Assembly: GCA_039815505.1 (NCBI GenBank)
Contig: JBCBZE010000216.1
Span: 1-6,095, forward strand
Direction of reading: 5' to 3'
Source: CANLWN01 sp039815505
Lineage (GTDB): Bacteria; Bacteroidota; Bacteroidia; Flavobacteriales; Flavobacteriaceae
Length of the DNA stretch: 6,095 bases
Shown here: positions 1 to 6,095 of the stretch, in pieces
Layout of the letters: each line of letters opens with the position of its first letter
Position numbering within the stretch: position 1 is the stretch's first letter
The notes under the pieces: generated by a model
Told to the model about the DNA's origin: nothing
Database searches by the model: none
Seen by the model: the letters and a program-made list of their open reading frames with translations, nothing else
Position numbers and translations under genes: made by a program

Positions 1-2544
1 AAAAGGTTTGGTAATATAATCGTCCGCTCCGCTGTCTATTCCAACAAGTTCATTTTCATCCCCTGCTTTTGCTGTTAGCAAAATAATTGGGATATGACTG
101 GTGAGCTCGTGGGCTTTGAGTTCCTCGGTCAATTCCACCCCATTTTTTCTGGGCATCATGACATCTGAAATAATAAGATCTGGCACTTGTTCAATTGCAA
201 GTTGCACACCTTCCTCACCGTTTACCGCTACTACAATACGATAATCACGCTTTAAAGTTTCATGGAGGACGGTTCTAAAGTCCGGGTTGTCCTCAACAAT
301 AAGTAATAAAGGTAACCCACTATCCGTTTCTATGGGACCTTCATCTTCCGCAATTGTATTGCCAAGAGGCATCACCGACTCTTGTGGTGTTGATACGAGA
401 TCTGTACCTTCATACAGCTCATCAGGATTGAAATCGGATTTATGACAAGGAAGTACTACTTTAAAAGTTACGAAACCACCCCCATCCTTTACCTCGATCT
501 TTCCTTTATGCAATTGTACCAGCTCTTTCACCAACGCAAGCCCAATTCCAGCACCCTCCTTAAACTCATCTGTTTGATAAAATCTATTGAAAAGTTGTTC
601 TTTTTGGAGCTTGGTGAAAGGCGCTGCCATATTCTTAACAACAAGGGCCAGTTCTTGGGGTGTTGCCATCAAATGTCCATTTACCGTTCCATTGGCAGCA
701 CTGTGTTTTATTGCATTGGAAAAAAGATTGGATACTATTTTTTGAAAGGCCTCGCGATCGATCCAAAGCGTTTCTTCCTTAATATCCATGTTGATTTCAA
801 AATCCAAATCCTTTGACGTTGCCAAATAGCGGTACGGTTCTAACTGCGCTTCAAGAAAATTGCGGGTAGGGGTTTCTGTTACCTTTAACTTAAGATTGCC
901 GGACTCTAATTTTGACAAATCCAGTAATTGGTCTACTAAATCGATAAGCCGATTGTTATTTCGTAAAATCAGTTCGTATTCCTTTCGATCCTTTACAGAA
1001 AGGTTTTTTTTCTGAAGTTTCTCTTGAATCGGAGTGGCAATGAGGGCCAAAGGTGTTCGGAGTTCGTGTGAGATATTGGCAAAAAAATTGGATTTGGCTG
1101 TGTCCAATTCCCGTAACATTTTATTGGTTTTTTGTCGGTTCCTAAAAAGGAAAAACAGAAAAACCCCGGCAAATGTTGTTATTCCTATACCCCCAAGCAA
1201 CAGATTACGTTGGTTGGTTTTTTGGACTTCCACAGTCTCGTTTTTAGCCTGTAAAAGTGCTATTTCCTGTTCTTTTTGTTCGGTTTGGTATTTAGTTTCA
1301 AGTTCTTTCGTGATTTCTGCCCTGTTCTGTAAATTAATACTATCTGTCAAAATGAATTGTTGTTTTTTGGATTGTAAGGCATTTTTATAATCCCCAATGC
1401 CCTCATATGCCTCTGCAAGGCCCTTTTGAATTTGGTTCCGTTCACCCAAATAATAGAGTGTGCCTTTATTTGGTGAGCTAGTTTGGGCTTTTTTAAAAAA
1501 ATCTATTGCTCTTGGGAACTCCTTTTTCTTTAAATAAAAAGATGCAGCACTTATTTGCATAGCATTAATGCCAAATATGCTGAACCCCTTTTGACTTGTG
1601 AGTTCCAATCCTGTTTTCAGATAAGGTTCGGCCTCTTCAAATTCCTCTAAATCCGTATAATTAAGTACTAATTTGGCATAAACTTCAACCAATTTATTGG
1701 GTTCATTAAACTTCTTATAAAATGGCAGCGTTTGCAATAAATACTTAATGGACTCTTCTGGATTTCCGTTTTCATTATAAAACGACCCTTTCAGGCGAAT
1801 TGAATTATTGACTCCCGCTTGGTTCCCCATTTTTTCATGTGCAGCTATACTCCTGTCAAAATAGGTAATTGCTTCATTGCTTTTTAGCTCGGTGTGTATT
1901 AGTCCTATATTTTCAAGAGCCATGGGCAAATTACTGGTAATACTATCGTGGACGGTGTGAATGGAATCAACTTTTCTATATTCTACAAGGGCATTGGAAT
2001 AATCGTTTTTGTTAAATGCTATATTCCCTTTTACAATAAGACAAGTTGCAACCAACACCCAATTATCGGTTTTCCTTGCTTCTCTCAATGCCAGGGCGGC
2101 ATAATTTTCATAGGCCTCAAAATCAAGGTTGGCCCTACTTAAAATGGCCAATTTCCTGTAAAGATCTGCCTTTGTTTCCACGTAATCGGAATTTTCTATC
2201 TGCGACAATGATTTTTTTACATAGAAAAGAGAACTATCCAATTGGGAATTATAGTAGTAATAAACAGAACCCAGATTAAAACACTTGGCTGATATTGACA
2301 TATTATCAGTACTGCGTGCCAATTTTAAGAGTATATCATTATAAAATCTGGCAGAATCCATATTGATGGATAGGTAATCTCGAATTATAAGGTTCAATTT
2401 ATCATATCGTAAACTATCGGTTTCAGAAAGTTCCAGAGCTTTTTTTAGGGAATCAATTTTCTTTTGATTTTGTCCAAATGTCGTGAATGAGGAAAGCAAA
2501 AGAGTTAAGAACAAAATAGGGCGGGAACACTTAAAATTGAACAT
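1..2544 (-). CDS. Hybrid sensor histidine kinase with periplasmic TPR repeats and fused receiver domain (C-terminus cut by window edge)
   Basis: The frame is open from the ATG at 2544 to base 1: 848 codons, no stop, so the end lies outside. Start choice: an in-frame TAA lies seven codons upstream (2563-2565) and the ATG opens a signal peptide (hydrophobic residues about 8-22, then TTFGQ). Residues about 30-400 are helical, TPR-like repeats; 400-446 is a charged coiled-coil-like linker; 447-467 is one membrane helix. HisKA follows, with the H-box SHELRTP and phospho-acceptor His493. The HATPase has an N-box (Asn610) and a GAGIGLAL glycine box (from 664), but its G1 box is degenerate: Asn638 replaces the usual Asp and the glycines are missing. 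The receiver has acidic residues Glu751/Asp752, phospho-acceptor Asp794 (SDVMMP), Thr824 and Lys846. The TPR part should be periplasmic and the kinase cytoplasmic, so a His-to-Asp relay within one protein is expected. Related proteins often end in an AraC-type DNA-binding domain; that is only a prediction here. The signal sensed is unknown. Confidence 0.93.
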   Translation of the reverse strand, partial: MFNFKCSRPILFLTLLLSSFTTFGQNQKKIDSLKKALELSETDSLRYDKLNLIIRDYLSINMDSARFYNDILLKLARSTDNMSISAKCFNLGSVYYYYNSQLDSSLFYVKKSLSQIENSDYVETKADLYRKLAILSRANLDFEAYENYAALALREARKTDNWVLVATCLIVKGNIAFNKNDYSNALVEYRKVDSIHTVHDSITSNLPMALENIGLIHTELKSNEAITYFDRSIAAHEKMGNQAGVNNSIRLKGSFYNENGNPEESIKYLLQTLPFYKKFNEPNKLVEVYAKLVLNYTDLEEFEEAEPYLKTGLELTSQKGFSIFGINAMQISAASFYLKKKEFPRAIDFFKKAQTSSPNKGTLYYLGERNQIQKGLAEAYEGIGDYKNALQSKKQQFILTDSINLQNRAEITKELETKYQTEQKEQEIALLQAKNETVEVQKTNQRNLLLGGIGITTFAGVFLFFLFRNRQKTNKMLRELDTAKSNFFANISHELRTPLALIATPIQEKLQKKNLSVKDRKEYELILRNNNRLIDLVDQLLDLSKLESGNLKLKVTETPTRNFLEAQLEPYRYLATSKDLDFEINMDIKEETLWIDREAFQKIVSNLFSNAIKHSAANGTVNGHLMATPQELALVVKNMAAPFTKLQKEQLFNRFYQTDEFKEGAGIGLALVKELVQLHKGKIEVKDGGGFVTFKVVLPCHKSDFNPDELYEGTDLVSTPQESVMPLGNTIAEDEGPIETDSGLPLLLIVEDNPDFRTVLHETLKRDYRIVVAVNGEEGVQLAIEQVPDLIISDVMMPRKNGVELTEELKAHELTSHIPIILLTAKAGDENELVGIDSGADDYITKPF

Positions 2545-2630
2545 CGCAGAATTATTGGAAGGTTATAAATAGTGTTAGAATATAAAGAATATTCAGCTCT
2601 TTCAAAAAAATATACTCCAGAAGTACTATA

Positions 2631-2738
2631 GAAAGATTGTGTTTCCCTTATTTTCAATTCTTGAAGTGAGGAAATATCCAAAGAAGTTAAATGGGTTTGT
2701 TTTATAGTTGACCCTTTTCACTTCATTGGAAAGATTGT
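2631..2738. repeat. 10-base direct repeat in the kinase upstream region
   Basis: GAAAGATTGT occurs exactly at 2631-2640 and again at 2729-2738, starts 98 bases apart; on the coding strand of the kinase it reads ACAATCTTTC. The spacing is not a clear multiple of a helical turn. It could be a pair of regulator-binding sites or chance similarity in AT-rich DNA. The coordinates span both copies and the sequence between them. Confidence 0.4.
2662..2725. repeat. 8-base inverted repeat in the kinase leader
   Basis: TGAAGTGA at 2662-2669 is the reverse complement of TCACTTCA at 2718-2725, separated by 48 bases. In minus-strand RNA the perfect stem is eight pairs with a large loop, too weak to call a terminator or structured RNA. 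It is nested inside the 10-base direct repeat. A regulator site or coincidence are both possible. Confidence 0.3.
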
Positions 2739-2785
2739 TCGGATAAATGCCCCTTTAAAGCCGGGGAAACACTTTGGGCCCGTTT

Positions 2786-2793
2786 CAAAGATA
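2786..2793 (-). promoter_or_regulatory. Possible Bacteroidota -7 promoter box for the kinase
   Basis: Read on the minus strand this is TATCTTTG, an exact fit to the TAnnTTTG -7 consensus used by the primary sigma factor of Bacteroidota. No good TTG/TTTG -33 element is seen at the usual spacing; the nearest is a TTT 23 bases upstream. If used, transcription would start near 2780 and leave a leader of roughly 235 bases before the kinase ATG. A six-base match in a spacer this size can easily occur by chance, so this is tentative. Confidence 0.3.
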
Positions 2794-2826
2794 GTTCTTG
2801 ATCAGTTCATTTCCTTAAATTGCCGG

Positions 2827-4410
2827 TTACGTGTGTTTGAAAGATGTACTTGAAGCTGATCGTACTGCACGCTCCCATTTTATTGGGAAAGGTTCTTTGA
2901 GCAACACTCCGGAGTCTAAATACTCATATATTTCCCCGTAGTTTTTTATTTCATTAAAATCGGTCCTTCTCACTCTATGCCATGGTCTCAAATCATTAGT
3001 ACTCTCCAAACCCATGGCACTTATAATCTCGGCAACACTTTCTATAGTACTTTCATGGAATGATGAAGTGCGTTTGGCCTTGTCCTTTATGTTCAACGCT
3101 TGCATATAATGGGGGTCTTGGGTCGCGACACCTGTAGGACAGGTATTTTTGTTACACTTAAGGGATTGAATACATCCAACAGCCAGCATCATTGCACGGG
3201 CCGAGTAGCATAGATCAGCACCGATCGCTATATTTTTTACAATATCAAATCCTGAAATTATCTTGCCACTACAGATAACTCGAACATCGTTTCTTAGATC
3301 AAAACCTGTCAATGCATTATGTACGAAAATTAAGGCCTCCGTTAAAGGGGCCCCAATACTATTGGAAAATTCAAGCGGAGCGGAGCCAGTGCCTCCCTCG
3401 CCACCATCTACGGCGATGTAGTCTGGTAAAATACCTGTTTCGACCATGGCTTTACAAATAGCTAGGAATTCCCTACGTTTACCAATACACAGCTTGATCC
3501 CGACGGGTTTCCCTTCGGAAAGCTGGCGAAGTTCCTTTATAAAATCCAATAACTCCATAGGGGTTGAGAAAGCGGAGTGCGCGGGTGGAGAGTTCACGTC
3601 TTTGCCCAAAGGTACATTTCTGATTTCTGAAATTTCCTTGGTCACCTTGGCTGCCGGAAGTATTCCTCCATGACCTGGTTTGGCGCCTTGGGACAATTTT
3701 ATTTCAATCATTTTTACATTGGGGTGCATGGATTTTTCCTTAAATGAAATGGGGTCAAATTTTCCTTCCAAGGTTCTGGCACCAAAATACCCTGTTCCAA
3801 TTTGCCAAATCAAATCCCCACGATGCTCTAAATGATGTTTGGTTAGACCACCTTCACCCGTATTTTGTGCAAACCCACTAGAGTGAGCACCTTTGTTCAA
3901 GGCTAAGACCGCATTCTTGCTCAACGCACCATAACTCATAGCTGAAATATTGAGAATACTGGCGCTATAGGGTTGCAAGCAGTCTTGCCCACCTATGGCA
4001 ATACGCATTTTTTTTGGGTCAATCTTAGTGGGTGCCAAAGAATGGTTTACCCACTCATAACCCACTTCACCCACACCGAGTTGCGTACCAAAAGGAAGTG
4101 TGTCAAGCTGTTTTTTGGCCCGTTGATAGACCAAGGAACGGGATTGTCGTGAAAACGGGACCCCACTGGAATTTGATTCTATAAAGTATTGATTTATTTC
4201 TGGCCCGATACTTTCCAGTAAGTAACGGAAGTTCCCTATAAGTGGAAAGTTCCTCCGTATGGCATGTTTTTTCTGAAACATGTCATTCAGCCCTATCAAA
4301 AACAATGGTATAACGATCACCAAACTCCAAATAGTGGAAGGCCAGATAAATTGTAAAACAACAATTGCTATAATTATAAATGCCGAGGAAATCAGAAATT
4401 GTCGCTTCAT
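2827..4410 (-). CDS. Membrane-anchored FMN-binding glutamate-synthase-domain protein
   Basis: This 527-residue protein matches the stand-alone glutamate synthase domain family (the YerD-like group). Two N-terminal hydrophobic helices, about 5-23 and 27-43, should anchor it in the inner membrane with the catalytic part probably cytoplasmic. Family motifs of the FMN/2-oxoglutarate barrel are present in order: SAMSYGALS (156-164), NTGEGG (183-188), KLSQGAKPGHGG (238-249) and DGGEGGTG (335-342). Cys413, Cys419 and Cys424 keep the C-x5-C-x4-C spacing that binds the 3Fe-4S cluster of true glutamate synthases, followed by PTGVATQDP. It lacks the N-terminal glutamine amidotransferase domain and the C-terminal beta-helix domain of full GltB, so glutamine-dependent glutamate synthesis by this protein alone is doubtful. 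The real substrate and electron donor are unknown. The ATG is followed directly by the first helix. It lies 39 bases behind the DoxX gene and is probably co-transcribed with it. Confidence 0.93.
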   Translation of the reverse strand: MKRQFLISSAFIIIAIVVLQFIWPSTIWSLVIVIPLFLIGLNDMFQKKHAIRRNFPLIGNFRYLLESIGPEINQYFIESNSSGVPFSRQSRSLVYQRAKKQLDTLPFGTQLGVGEVGYEWVNHSLAPTKIDPKKMRIAIGGQDCLQPYSASILNISAMSYGALSKNAVLALNKGAHSSGFAQNTGEGGLTKHHLEHRGDLIWQIGTGYFGARTLEGKFDPISFKEKSMHPNVKMIEIKLSQGAKPGHGGILPAAKVTKEISEIRNVPLGKDVNSPPAHSAFSTPMELLDFIKELRQLSEGKPVGIKLCIGKRREFLAICKAMVETGILPDYIAVDGGEGGTGSAPLEFSNSIGAPLTEALIFVHNALTGFDLRNDVRVICSGKIISGFDIVKNIAIGADLCYSARAMMLAVGCIQSLKCNKNTCPTGVATQDPHYMQALNIKDKAKRTSSFHESTIESVAEIISAMGLESTNDLRPWHRVRRTDFNEIKNYGEIYEYLDSGVLLKEPFPIKWERAVRSASSTSFKHT

Positions 4411-4449
4411 TATTTCTAAACAGGTTTATAGATTATTGAATCATTTCAC

Positions 4450-4851
4450 TCATATGTTTCTTTTCGAGCTGAGGAAACCATCAATACTCCAGGTTCCCCC
4501 ACCCGAAAAAAACATGTAGAAAAACACAAAACAATATAAAACCGCTAATTCTCCTTGGTTTACAATGGGCAAAAAGGATGTACCAATAAAAACCATACAA
4601 TAGGCCACCGCCATCATTCCACTTAGAACAAATGCTGCCCATCGTGTACCAAACCCAATGAATAGCATAACGCCCCCTACGAACTCTAAAACACCTGCCG
4701 CGAAAAGCAAACCGGAAAGGTCTCCTTGCATATTCTCGGAAGGTGGGTAGCCAAAAAGTTTTTGCGTCCCATGCCAAAATATGAGAAATCCGACAATAAT
4801 TCTGAGTAGGGCCAGGACTTTAGGTTGCCACTTGTTGAAAAAATCGTTCAT
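4450..4851 (-). CDS. DoxX family inner-membrane protein
   Basis: The 133-residue product has the usual DoxX size and four hydrophobic segments, about 11-28, 45-66, 70-91 and 100-116. Typical family signatures are visible: an Arg in helix 1 followed by FWHGTQKLFG (25-34), EFVGG (56-60) with GFGTR (66-70) after helix 2, ELAVLY (101-106) in helix 4 and a closing GGGTWSIDG (117-125). DoxX proteins are inner-membrane proteins named after a subunit of an archaeal thiosulfate:quinone oxidoreductase; in mycobacteria a DoxX protein belongs to a membrane oxidoreductase complex linked to thiol and oxidative stress. Most members have no proven activity, so no reaction is assigned. It begins 24 bases after the stop of the beta-barrel gene and ends 39 bases before the glutamate-synthase-like gene. 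There is no clear Shine-Dalgarno, only A-rich sequence (CTAAGAAA) next to the ATG. Confidence 0.92.
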   Translation of the reverse strand: MNDFFNKWQPKVLALLRIIVGFLIFWHGTQKLFGYPPSENMQGDLSGLLFAAGVLEFVGGVMLFIGFGTRWAAFVLSGMMAVAYCMVFIGTSFLPIVNQGELAVLYCFVFFYMFFSGGGTWSIDGFLSSKRNI

Positions 4852-4875
4852 TTTCTTAGTTGTAAAAACAGGTAA

Positions 4876-6095
4876 TCAAAGTTCAAAAACCAGGTCAAAG
4901 GCAAAAATATGCAGATCTGTAAAGCGAATTTCTTCGCCAAAAAAAGATCCGTATGTAATCTCCGCCCTTAGTAAATCAGGGATTATTTGCCTATATAAAA
5001 CCACGTCTATTTCTTGCCCTAGTAAATCTCCTTCTTCCTCGGAAAAATAGGCATGATAACCCAACCAACCCCCTATGCCCCAGAACAGATTATTGGCTTC
5101 TGCGGTAAAATAAGGGTTGTGCAATCCATCGGCAGGTGGATCGATAAAAACATCCGATATTCGATGTAGGCGCTGCCCTGTGGACAGTGGAAATTGATAG
5201 GAAGCAACGCCATTATCAGAACTTGCGAGCTCATAGCCCATATTGAAAATACCAACACTTGGAAAAGAGATCCCTACTTCCGCATTTATCAAAAAGGCTG
5301 CATAATCCGTGGGATTGTCACCGAATTCACTTTGGTATGCAAATGCAGTTTTGTAATTCAATGCCATTTTATCCTTTGGCAACGGACCTCTATCAATGGT
5401 AATACCATATGTTTGATTGGATACATCCGGAGCGTCTTCCTGAAAGTCCAAGAGATGAGTGAACAATCCGAACCTAATTTTTTCATTTTTATAGTAGCGC
5501 AACATGAAGACGTGCGAATCACTTCGCCAATCCACCTCCTCTGCAACCAGACGATTAACTTGGTACATAAATGCATATTCAAAGGCCAGGCCTTTTTGGT
5601 CGTTCTGTATCCTTCCATATAGGGCGTCAAAGGTCTGATCGTCCTGACGAGCAGAAACTCTCCCTATGAAACGCTCGTCTTCTACAATCGCTGCTTGCCT
5701 TCCTACTTTGACTTCCAATACAGTTTCGTTGAACGAATCAGTATACGCGATATGTGCTTGGTTTAATTCAAGGGTCTCCGGATCCGTCACGTTGGTTAGG
5801 TCGGTTAGACCGTTTACACCATCAAAATACAGGTCGGGTGTAAGTGCTACTACGCTCTCCCCTTCGATATACACCTGAAAACCCTTGTAGGCTTTGGTCA
5901 GATAGCCAAAGTTTGTGCCAAAGGTATAGGCTTGGGAGGCACTGGCCGCGTCATCATTTGCGTGCCAGAATCGTAATTTACCATTGAACACAAACTCTCC
6001 AGATCCAATGGCGTTTTTCAAATTATCTTCTTGTCCCTGTTCTTGACCATGGATTGGAATACCTATCATTAAAAATAGGGATGCTACTAGCCATG
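4876..6095 (-). CDS. Outer-membrane beta-barrel protein, alginate-export/porin-like (N-terminus beyond right edge)
   Basis: The frame is open to the right edge. An internal ATG at 6069 would give 397 residues, but upstream codons in the same frame read WLVASLFL and run straight into MIGIPIHGQ. Together they form a signal-peptide core with cleavage near GQ, so the true start is very probably beyond 6095. The mature part has many alternating hydrophobic/aromatic strands, expected for a beta-barrel. A segment at residues 103-150 (numbered from the 6069 Met), with LNQAHIAY, KVGRQ (121-125), DERFIG and QTFDALYGR, resembles the conserved GRQ region of alginate-export-like and related porins. The C-terminus (DLVFEL) is strand-like but lacks a final Phe. 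It probably passes or binds a small solute; alginate is not implied. It is the first recognisable gene of the likely three-gene operon. Confidence is high for an outer-membrane barrel and lower for the subfamily. Confidence 0.82.
   Translation of the reverse strand, partial: WLVASLFLMIGIPIHGQEQGQEDNLKNAIGSGEFVFNGKLRFWHANDDAASASQAYTFGTNFGYLTKAYKGFQVYIEGESVVALTPDLYFDGVNGLTDLTNVTDPETLELNQAHIAYTDSFNETVLEVKVGRQAAIVEDERFIGRVSARQDDQTFDALYGRIQNDQKGLAFEYAFMYQVNRLVAEEVDWRSDSHVFMLRYYKNEKIRFGLFTHLLDFQEDAPDVSNQTYGITIDRGPLPKDKMALNYKTAFAYQSEFGDNPTDYAAFLINAEVGISFPSVGIFNMGYELASSDNGVASYQFPLSTGQRLHRISDVFIDPPADGLHNPYFTAEANNLFWGIGGWLGYHAYFSEEEGDLLGQEIDVVLYRQIIPDLLRAEITYGSFFGEEIRFTDLHIFAFDLVFEL

Larger units (their letters stand above)
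2545..2826. other. Intergenic spacer between the glutamate-synthase-like gene and the kinase
   Basis: This is the longest non-coding stretch in the window. I see no credible small gene in it. It should hold the end of the three-gene transcript and the kinase promoter and leader. It contains a possible -7 box (2786-2793), a 10-base direct repeat, an 8-base inverted repeat, and a weak hairpin CCCC/GGGG (2750-2753 with 2763-2766, nine-base loop). That hairpin is not followed by a T-run on the minus strand, so I do not call it a terminator. A second weak pairing, CTTTG (2772-2776) with CAAAG (2786-2790), overlaps the -7 box. No tRNA, riboswitch or insertion-sequence end is recognisable. Confidence 0.6.

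Noticed and set aside
442..1390. Plus-strand open frames at 442-816 and 1034-1390
   Set aside because: They lie fully antisense to the kinase frame, which carries unmistakable HisKA and HATPase motifs. Their translations show no domain or plausible composition.
1948..2279. Overlapping plus-strand open frames at 1948-2142 and 2046-2279
   Set aside because: They are antisense to the TPR region of the kinase and overlap each other; no recognisable product.
2749..2766. Hairpin GCCCC-loop-GGGG as a terminator of the three-gene operon
   Set aside because: The stem is only four pairs with a nine-base loop and there is no T-run after it on the minus strand; it also lies downstream of the possible kinase promoter.
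4481..4777. 98-codon minus-strand frame inside the DoxX gene
   Set aside because: It is an alternative frame of a gene with clear DoxX signatures; the translation is rich in Arg, Trp and Gly without family features.
4411..4874. Shared octamer AAACAGGT (minus strand ACCTGTTT) just upstream of both the DoxX and the glutamate-synthase-like start codons
   Set aside because: It is at different distances from the two ATGs, does not extend beyond eight bases and does not resemble a known Bacteroidota translation signal; two copies can be chance.
5073..5878. Open frames on both strands inside the beta-barrel gene (5073-5258, 5194-5622, 5358-5630, 5666-5878)
   Set aside because: All are shadows of the barrel frame, which has a signal peptide, strand pattern and the GRQ region.

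Overview
The window looks like chromosomal DNA of a marine-type member of the Bacteroidota, most likely Flavobacteriaceae. The reasons are moderately AT-rich sequence (about 40% G+C by eye, not computed), exported proteins whose signal peptides end in a 'GQ' style, weak or absent Shine-Dalgarno sequences with A/T-rich bases before the start codons, and a periplasmic-TPR hybrid sensor kinase of a kind common in that group. No genus can be named. All genes read leftward on the minus strand, and both outer genes run off the window.

Right to left, in the direction of transcription, there is: (1) an outer-membrane beta-barrel protein resembling the alginate-export/porin group, whose signal peptide continues past the right edge (4876-6095); (2) a four-helix DoxX-family inner-membrane protein (4450-4851); and (3) a membrane-anchored, stand-alone FMN/Fe-S glutamate-synthase-domain protein (2827-4410). 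Gaps of only 24 and 39 bases make these three a probable operon. Next comes a 282-base spacer with a possible Bacteroidota-type -7 box and small repeats. Last is (4) a large hybrid histidine kinase (1-2544) with a signal peptide, TPR repeats, one membrane helix, HisKA, HATPase and a receiver domain. It is cut at the left edge just after the receiver's conserved Lys-Pro.

The three right-hand genes suggest a small envelope and redox-related unit: an outer-membrane pore, a DoxX membrane protein often tied to redox or thiol balance, and a flavin/iron-sulfur enzyme facing the cytoplasm. The shared job is an inference from position only and no substrate can be read from the sequence. The kinase is in the same orientation but separated by the longest spacer, so it may be independently transcribed; whether it controls its neighbours is unknown.

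No RNA gene, mobile element, CRISPR array or obviously new system was found. The points most worth checking are the degenerate ATP-binding G1 box of the kinase, the lone glutamate-synthase domain with an intact cysteine cluster motif, and a 10-base direct repeat in the kinase leader.
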